The translations under genes were made by a program, and so were the position numbers. From positions 124,001 through 188,000 of the forward strand of contig NZ_PYAW01000007.1 of the NCBI RefSeq assembly GCF_003014755.1: a DNA stretch of 64,000 bases. Direction: 5' to 3'. Source of the stretch: Chitinophaga niastensis (GTDB lineage: Bacteria; Bacteroidota; Bacteroidia; Chitinophagales; Chitinophagaceae). Below, in pieces: positions 62,479 to 64,000 of the stretch; position 1 is the first letter of the stretch; each line of letters begins with the position of its first letter. The notes under the pieces were generated by a model that worked only from the letters and a program-made list of their open reading frames with translations, did not search any database and was not told the origin of the DNA.

Positions 62479-63526
62479 GGCTATTCAGATTTATGGTAAG
62501 CACTACTTTAAACACGACGGGCTGATTATCTACCTGCAGGTGGTAGTCTTTATACATCAGTTCCAATTGCCGCCTTACGTTGCTCAGTCCGATATTATCT
62601 GTTACAATGTTAGATTCTCCGCTCTCCTTGCTGTTTTCAATGGTGAAAGTAAGTTGTCCTTTATCCAGTTTTATCACCATATGTATAAACGATTCAAAGC
62701 GCGTTTCACTCACTCCATGCTTAAAGGCATTTTCTACAAAAGGTAACAACAGCAATGGTGCTATAAATTGTGTATCATTATCAATATACTTCAAAAAAGT
62801 GATAGTAAGCCTTTCGTTATAACGGATCTTTTCCAACTCCAGGCAATCATCCAGCATTTTTAATTCTTCTGAAATAGGAATAAAATCTTTCCTGGACTCA
62901 TATAACATAAAACGCAGCAGCTTAGATAGCTTCATGACTATCTCAGCAGTTTTATCAGATTTTTTTCTGGCTAGCGCATATATATTATTAAGGGTGTTGA
63001 AGAGAAAATGAGGATTGATCTGGTTACGCAAAAATTTCAATTCTGTTTCCAGCTTTTCTTTGATCAAACTCTTCTCCCTTTCTTTTCCGGCTAACTGCGA
63101 TCGTAATAAACTAAGTATCACAGCAGTTCCGCTTACAAACCCAATATCCATTACAGCCAGCAGGATATGGCTAAGATCAAGCAGTGGCTTTCTTTTCAGC
63201 ATGCCATGATACATGTAGGGATCCAGGTAATAATTAAAAATGATCCGGTACAGCAGTATGCTGAACATAAGTGCAATGGCGGATTCCACTACGATCTGCC
63301 ATAGCGGGCGACTATCTCTCAGTAGTCCTTTTACAGCTACCAGGAGCATAAAATAAGTGAAGAGCATTTTTGGGATCAGTAGCGTGGCTGCTGCTGCTAT
63401 ACCCGTCGCCAAACGTTGACTTTCAGTTAATCCGGGCAATGCGGGACCTATCCATACAAACTCCAGCAGCGAATCCTGAAACAGGTAAGCCAGCCAGAAC
63501 AGAATATGTAAGTGTACTCTCTTCAT
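62465..63526 (-). CDS. LytS-like sensor histidine kinase
   Basis: A 353-residue membrane kinase of the His_kinase (PF06580-type) family. Four or five hydrophobic helices (about 5-150) precede the phospho-acceptor motif FLRNQINPHFLFNTLNNIYALARK. The ATPase part has LPFVENAFKHGV (N box), FTIENSKES and NIGLSNVRRQLELMY. The ATG at 63526 follows a GAGAGAG purine stretch; a TTG three codons upstream is not needed. It is paired with the LytTR regulator by a 14-bp overlap. Confidence 0.93.
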   Translation of the reverse strand: MKRVHLHILFWLAYLFQDSLLEFVWIGPALPGLTESQRLATGIAAAATLLIPKMLFTYFMLLVAVKGLLRDSRPLWQIVVESAIALMFSILLYRIIFNYYLDPYMYHGMLKRKPLLDLSHILLAVMDIGFVSGTAVILSLLRSQLAGKEREKSLIKEKLETELKFLRNQINPHFLFNTLNNIYALARKKSDKTAEIVMKLSKLLRFMLYESRKDFIPISEELKMLDDCLELEKIRYNERLTITFLKYIDNDTQFIAPLLLLPFVENAFKHGVSETRFESFIHMVIKLDKGQLTFTIENSKESGESNIVTDNIGLSNVRRQLELMYKDYHLQVDNQPVVFKVVLTINLNSHATI

Positions 63527-63612
63527 CTCTCTCAAAAATCGGAAAAAACAAAAGATTCATTGAAAAAAACTTACCAACAACCAGTTGTGATGTATAAACA
63601 ACCAGTTGGAGA

Positions 63613-63746
63613 AGCTGTTAGCTTTTAGCTGTTAGCGATTAGCTTTTAGTAAAATGCAGCGAAGACATTAACGAGTGATTTTACTATTCGCGAATGTCTT
63701 CGCTGCATTTTACTAAAAGCTAATCGCTAAAAGCTAAAAGCTAATT
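63613..63746. repeat. Palindromic element L (TTAGC heptamers)
   Basis: The left side GCTGTTAGCTTTTAGCTGTTAG is mirrored by GCTAATCGCTAAAAGCTAAAAG. The inner arms TTAGTAAAATGCAGCGAAGACATT and their reverse complement are near perfect around a short loop. It carries the GCGAAGA core. The end TAATTAGC directly follows the TAG stop (63748-63750) of the tricorn-like protease, exactly as element E does at thioredoxin. Confidence 0.88.
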
Positions 63747-63747
63747 A

Positions 63748-64000
63748 CTATCTTACTTCATAAGGCGGCTGAGCCGGTGCTTTATATGGTTTTGTTTGCA
63801 ACAATGTTTTCACCTCTGAAATGGCACGTTCAATTTGTGGATCAATACCTTTGGCCATATCTCCCAGATTTTCATCTACTGCAATATCAGGATCTACTCC
63901 ATATCCTTCGCGGAACCAGGTACCATCGTTATTGAACATACGGAATGAAGGCGCTGTAATAGTGCCGCCATCTACCATTCCAGGTATGTCGCTGATACCA
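63748..64000 (-). CDS. Tricorn-like S41 protease, C-terminal fragment
   Basis: The gene runs off the right edge; only the last 83 codons or so are here. The reading GISDIPGMVDGGTITAPSF, then GYGVDPDIAVDENL and a Lys/Pro-rich tail matches the C-terminal end of tricorn-type S41 peptidases (L-V-D-G-G-T-V-T-A-P-S-F, then G-x-G-V-x-P-D-I-x-V). These large periplasmic or cytosolic peptidases trim peptides; N-terminal repeats and the catalytic Ser would lie beyond the window. Its stop is in element L. Confidence 0.8.
   Translation of the reverse strand, partial: GISDIPGMVDGGTITAPSFRMFNNDGTWFREGYGVDPDIAVDENLGDMAKGIDPQIERAISEVKTLLQTKPYKAPAQPPYEVR

Overview
The window looks like chromosomal DNA of a Bacteroidota member, most likely a Chitinophagaceae (Chitinophaga-like) soil bacterium. 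This is inferred from two SusC/SusD pairs, an ECF sigma factor followed by a FecR-like fragment, promoters of the TAnnTTTG type, lipoproteins with a KK-rich start after the cysteine, and a Bacteroidota-type lanthipeptide leader. I see no rRNA, tRNA, insertion sequence, phage or CRISPR array.

Layout. 1-12.9 kb: RNase P RNA, then a minus-strand housekeeping run (Smr-domain protein, DoxX protein, amino acid permease, polyprenyl synthase, RNase R with a histone-like tail, LpxK, 5-formyl-THF cyclo-ligase, BioD), then plus-strand cystathionine beta-synthase and a BtuF-like protein. 13-18.6 kb: a Rieske lipoprotein, class II aldolase, AccD, SmpB, a lipoprotein, thioredoxin and a membrane methyltransferase. 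18.7-31 kb: SusD/SusC pair 1, an AspT-type transporter with two histidine kinases, RNase HI and an acyl-CoA carboxylase subunit. 31-45.7 kb: DinB, a MarR-GNAT fusion, AraC, an NTF2/hydrolase fusion, a Na+/solute symporter, a Kir-type K+ channel, FrnE/HxlR/oxidoreductase, a DEAD-box helicase, an ECF sigma mini-cluster, LysR and an MFS exporter. 45.9-64 kb: a siderophore receptor, an FtsX-type permease, an acyltransferase divergent from TetR-FabF, an orphan lanthipeptide precursor, an outer-membrane protein, SusC/SusD pair 2 with an accessory lipoprotein, a LytS/LytTR pair, and the end of a tricorn-like protease.

The most striking non-genic signal is a set of at least twelve intergenic palindromes. 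Most have arms built from degenerate short tandem units of 7, 8 or 9 nt (TTAGCnn, GAATTAC, CTTTGCGn, nGATTnnnn). They lie at or on stop codons, and six otherwise different ones share a GCGAAGA core. One is a 104-bp perfect inverted repeat (10461-10724). One half-element supplies the C-terminal codons of the MFS transporter, and another runs up to the smpB start codon. They are the best candidate here for an undescribed system, probably a family of small non-autonomous or hairpin-encoded elements. The second candidate is the 52-codon lanthipeptide-like precursor at 54255-54413, which has no modification enzyme nearby.

Functionally, the two SusC/SusD loci are nutrient-uptake systems without linked glycosidases. 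Pair 2 lies beside a LytS/LytTR two-component system that may control it. The regulator-rich middle has visible operator dyads: a nested TTG-N7-CAA dyad between MarR-GNAT and AraC, and CTTACTTA-N4-TAAGTAAG upstream of TetR. All assignments come from reading translated sequence and motifs; no database search was possible.
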